Below are positions 5,595-7,553 of a stretch of 7,553 nucleotides of DNA, in pieces. A model generated the notes under the pieces. That model did no database searches, was not told the origin of the DNA, and saw only the letters and a program-made list of their open reading frames with translations. The DNA is from Gammaproteobacteria bacterium (GTDB lineage Bacteria > Pseudomonadota > Gammaproteobacteria > JAABTG01). Positions within the stretch are counted from its first letter, which is position 1; the number at the start of each line of letters is the position of its first letter. The stretch is from contig JASJBY010000253.1 in NCBI GenBank assembly GCA_030066245.1, positions 1 through 7,553 of the forward strand, written 5' to 3'. The position numbers were made by a program, and so were the translations under genes.

Positions 5595-6827
5595 TCAACG
5601 CACCTCCATCGCTACCAGGGCCACGTCGTCTGCCAAGTTCTCGCTGCCGCGCCATCTGACCGCCTCGCTGATCAGCGCGTCGATGCTGAGTTCGAGAGTC
5701 CCACCCGCCGACTTCTCCAGCACTGCACACATCCGTTCCCTGCCGAGATCCTCGCCGGCTGCGTTGCGCGCTTCGTTCACCCCATCCGAATGCAGATAGA
5801 TCCGGTCTCCCTCCTGAAGCTCCAGCGTGGTGTCCTCGTACTCGGATTCCTGGAACAGTCCGATGGGCGTGGCGGGCACATCGTAGACTTGGGCGCCCTC
5901 GCCCGGCCGGTACCGTATGGGCCCCGGCGTTCCTGCGCTGACAAATCGGAGCGTGCGAGTCTGCGTGTCGAAGATCCCGTAGAGCAGACAGAAATAGAGC
6001 CGCGCCTTGAAGTCCATGGGGTACATGGCGTTGAGCCGGCTCGCCACTTCCGAGGGGCTGACGAGAGTGTGGCCGTCCGGCCCATCGCCCGGCTCCGTGA
6101 TCAACGACACACGACCCGGCTGCGGCGACAGATTTCGGCTCACCGACACAGCCAGCAGGGCCGATGCAACACCGTGGCCCGACACGTCCACAACGTAGAC
6201 GCCGATATGGCGTTCATCAATCTTGAACATATTCAACGCGTCGCCGGCCAGCTCGTCGCACGGACGATAAGTCCAGGCAAAATCGGCGCGCTCGGTCGCT
6301 GGCGCCGCGTCGGGCAGCAGCGACCGCTGTACCTTGGCCGCGGCTTCCAGATCCGTCCGCATGCGCGCGTTCGCCGCCTGCAGCTGCTGATTTCGACGCG
6401 CGAGGCTCTGCTTCAGGCGGTGGATGGTCAAATGGGTGTTGACCCTGGCAATGACCTCGTCAGCCTGAAAAGGCTTGGTAATGTAGTCGACGGCTCCCAG
6501 CTCCAGGCCCTTCACCTTGTCCTTGGTTTCGCCGAGCGCGGACAGGAAGATCACGGCGGTCTCGCGGATTTCCGAATCCGCCTTCAGCTGACGGCAGACT
6601 TCGTAGCCGTCCATGCCCGGCATCATGATGTCCAGCAGGACCAGCTGGGGCTTGGCCTTGCGCGCTATCTTCAGCGCATCCGCGCCGCTCTTGGCTATCA
6701 GAAGCTTGTAGCCGCGACCATCCAGAGTCTGGAACAGAACCTGGAGATTGGTGGGATTGTCATCCACAAGAAGCACCCGCTCCGGCTCGGCAGGGCTCTC
6801 GGCAGTCGCAGTCGGCTCTTCCGTCAT
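5595..6827 (-). CDS. Response regulator with PP2C/SpoIIE-type phosphatase output
   Basis: The product is 410 residues. An N-terminal receiver domain (about 17-130) has the acidic pair Asp22-Asp23, the phosphoacceptor Asp66 in LVLLDIMMPGMDG, Ser96 and Lys118 in YITKPF. A helical linker (about 131-170) looks like a coiled coil. The C-terminal part (about 180-410) is a PP2C-like phosphatase of the RsbU/SpoIIE class, with metal-binding acidic residues in LAGD (Asp196), VVDVSGHG (Asp214), LHSDGVNEA (Asp348) and LADDVAL (Asp400-Asp401). Such proteins dephosphorylate a serine or threonine on an anti-sigma-factor antagonist (STAS protein) when the receiver is phosphorylated. The cognate histidine kinase, anti-sigma factor and antagonist are not in the window, so the target is unknown. 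The gene stands alone, convergent with psd. The ATG at 6827 has only a poor ribosome binding site. A long open frame on the opposite strand is a shadow. Confidence 0.95.
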   Translation of the reverse strand: MTEEPTATAESPAEPERVLLVDDNPTNLQVLFQTLDGRGYKLLIAKSGADALKIARKAKPQLVLLDIMMPGMDGYEVCRQLKADSEIRETAVIFLSALGETKDKVKGLELGAVDYITKPFQADEVIARVNTHLTIHRLKQSLARRNQQLQAANARMRTDLEAAAKVQRSLLPDAAPATERADFAWTYRPCDELAGDALNMFKIDERHIGVYVVDVSGHGVASALLAVSVSRNLSPQPGRVSLITEPGDGPDGHTLVSPSEVASRLNAMYPMDFKARLYFCLLYGIFDTQTRTLRFVSAGTPGPIRYRPGEGAQVYDVPATPIGLFQESEYEDTTLELQEGDRIYLHSDGVNEARNAAGEDLGRERMCAVLEKSAGGTLELSIDALISEAVRWRGSENLADDVALVAMEVR

Positions 6828-7195
6828 CGGTTTATCTTGTCAGTCCACATCCAAACATGCTCGCTCAGGGCTGCCTTTCGGTACTCCCGACGAAAATGAT
6901 ACGGCATCCGACCCCCAGCGTCGCTGTCGGCGGCACCCGGCAGGGGTAGCGAACAGCTGCGGGCCGTAGAGCGCCCTGCCAGTCGGCGTTGACCGCGGCC
7001 GGTTGCCCGGCAGCAGGCGCCGCCACTGCCGCAACGCTCCCGTTGAGTTCACGGTTGGCAGGCTCCCCTCAAGCCGCCGATTGAGGGTATGATTAGCAAA
7101 CTCTCGGCCACCGCTTACAGCAGAGGGCACAGCGCAATGTGATACTAGCGCCGACCGGGGGCCCTGATCCAAGGAAAACAACAGGAGTACACATC
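6828..7195. other. Divergent intergenic region, no credible gene
   Basis: These 368 bases separate the response regulator (minus) from pqiC (plus) and should hold both promoters. Possible -10 boxes are TATCAT on the minus strand (6896-6901) and TATGAT on the plus strand (7088-7093); neither has a good -35 partner. Inverted repeats are present: CAGCG-T-CGCTG inside CCGA/TCGG (6908-6930), GGCAGGG/CCCTGCC (6939-6945 and 6974-6980), and CTCAA/TTGAG (7068-7072 and 7081-7085). An open minus-strand frame at 6840-7181 has no recognisable composition or motif and is not called. Confidence 0.55.
7183..7187 (+). promoter_or_regulatory. Ribosome binding site fixing the pqiC GTG start
   Basis: AGGAG lies 8 bases before GTG at 7196. 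It is the strongest ribosome binding site in the window and decides the GTG start, which also places the signal peptide correctly. Confidence 0.8.
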
Positions 7196-7553
7196 GTGCG
7201 AGCCCTTTTCAGCCGCTACCTCACCATCGCGCTCCTTGCGAGCCTGACGGCCGCCTGTACGGGGACCAGTCAGCCGTCCCGCTTTTATCTGCTCAGCGAG
7301 TTGCCCGAGGCCAATGCGGCCAGCTACGAAGCTGCCGAGGAAGAGGGCATCGCGCTGGGCATCGGCCCTATCACTGTCGCCCCTTACCTGGACCGCCCCC
7401 AGATCATCCGCCGTGAGAGCCGCAACAAGGTCGACCTGTCCGAGTTCGACCGCTGGGCGGGTACGCTGAAGGAGCAGGTCGGCGTCGTGATGGCGTTGAA
7501 CCTCGCGCACCTGCTCTCCACCCAGCGGGTGGCGGTCCATCCCTGGCCCCGCT
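7196..7553 (+). CDS. pqiC: PqiC-family lipoprotein, 5' part (runs off right edge)
   Basis: 119 codons from a GTG start are visible; the C-terminus lies outside the window. A short basic start and a hydrophobic stretch (about 9-20) end at Cys21 in LTAAC. This is a slightly non-canonical lipobox, with Thr at -3 and Leu at -4, but it is acceptable for an outer-membrane lipoprotein. After it come SRFYLLSE, IGPITVAPYLDRPQI (about 61-75), VDLSEFDRWA and VAVHPWPR, the hallmark order of the PqiC/YmbA (DUF330, ABC-type transport auxiliary lipoprotein) family. In E. coli PqiC is the outer-membrane partner of the MCE protein PqiB in a lipid-transport conduit between the two membranes. Usually the gene follows pqiA/pqiB or other MCE transporter genes. 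Here it is preceded by a non-coding gap, so any partners would lie downstream beyond the window. Confidence 0.88.
   Translation, partial: MRALFSRYLTIALLASLTAACTGTSQPSRFYLLSELPEANAASYEAAEEEGIALGIGPITVAPYLDRPQIIRRESRNKVDLSEFDRWAGTLKEQVGVVMALNLAHLLSTQRVAVHPWPR

Noticed and set aside
5439..6899. Plus-strand open frame of 486 codons
   Set aside because: It lies antisense to the response regulator, whose domains and catalytic residues are all clear. Long shadow frames are common in high-GC DNA, and its translation shows no recognisable domain.
6840..7181. Minus-strand open frame of 113 codons upstream of the response regulator
   Set aside because: Low-complexity Arg/Gly/Pro composition, no ribosome binding site and no recognisable domain. 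It occupies the region that must hold the divergent promoters.

Overview
The window reads as chromosomal DNA of a high-GC Gammaproteobacterium that respires aerobically. The basis is a gammaproteobacterial-type phosphatidylserine decarboxylase, Sco and PCuAC copper chaperones for cytochrome c oxidase, two outer-membrane-type lipoproteins and a PqiC-family protein. No genus can be named from the sequence alone. No tRNA, rRNA, CRISPR array, insertion sequence or phage gene was seen.

Left part (1-3369), minus strand except one fragment: the 5' part of a gene for a lipoprotein built of eleven consecutive TPR units, running off the left edge. Next, behind an intrinsic terminator, are the remains of a GDP-L-fucose operon. 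fcl is nearly intact but carries one in-frame amber codon. gmd has lost its 5' third and carries three in-frame stops plus a homopolymer frameshift. At the broken gmd end (about 2993-3000) starts a plus-strand C-terminal fragment of a TPR-like protein that also lacks its 5' end. A single deletion between two divergent genes would explain both. TPR lipoproteins of this kind often accompany exopolysaccharide loci, so this may be a decayed polysaccharide region.

Middle part (3370-5508), plus strand: a compact apparent operon of Sco/SenC, PCuAC and psd. Sco and PCuAC deliver copper to the CuA site of cytochrome c oxidase in the periplasm. psd makes phosphatidylethanolamine, the main inner-membrane lipid. 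psd overlaps the His-rich 3' end of the PCuAC gene by 20 bases.

Right part (5509-7553): a minus-strand response regulator with a PP2C/SpoIIE-type phosphatase output converges on psd. A 368-base gap without a credible gene follows, and then the 5' part of a plus-strand PqiC-family lipoprotein gene leaves the window.

The strongest unusual features are the decayed gmd-fcl pair, the double 5' truncation beside it, and the psd overlap with the copper-chaperone gene. No clearly new biological system was found.
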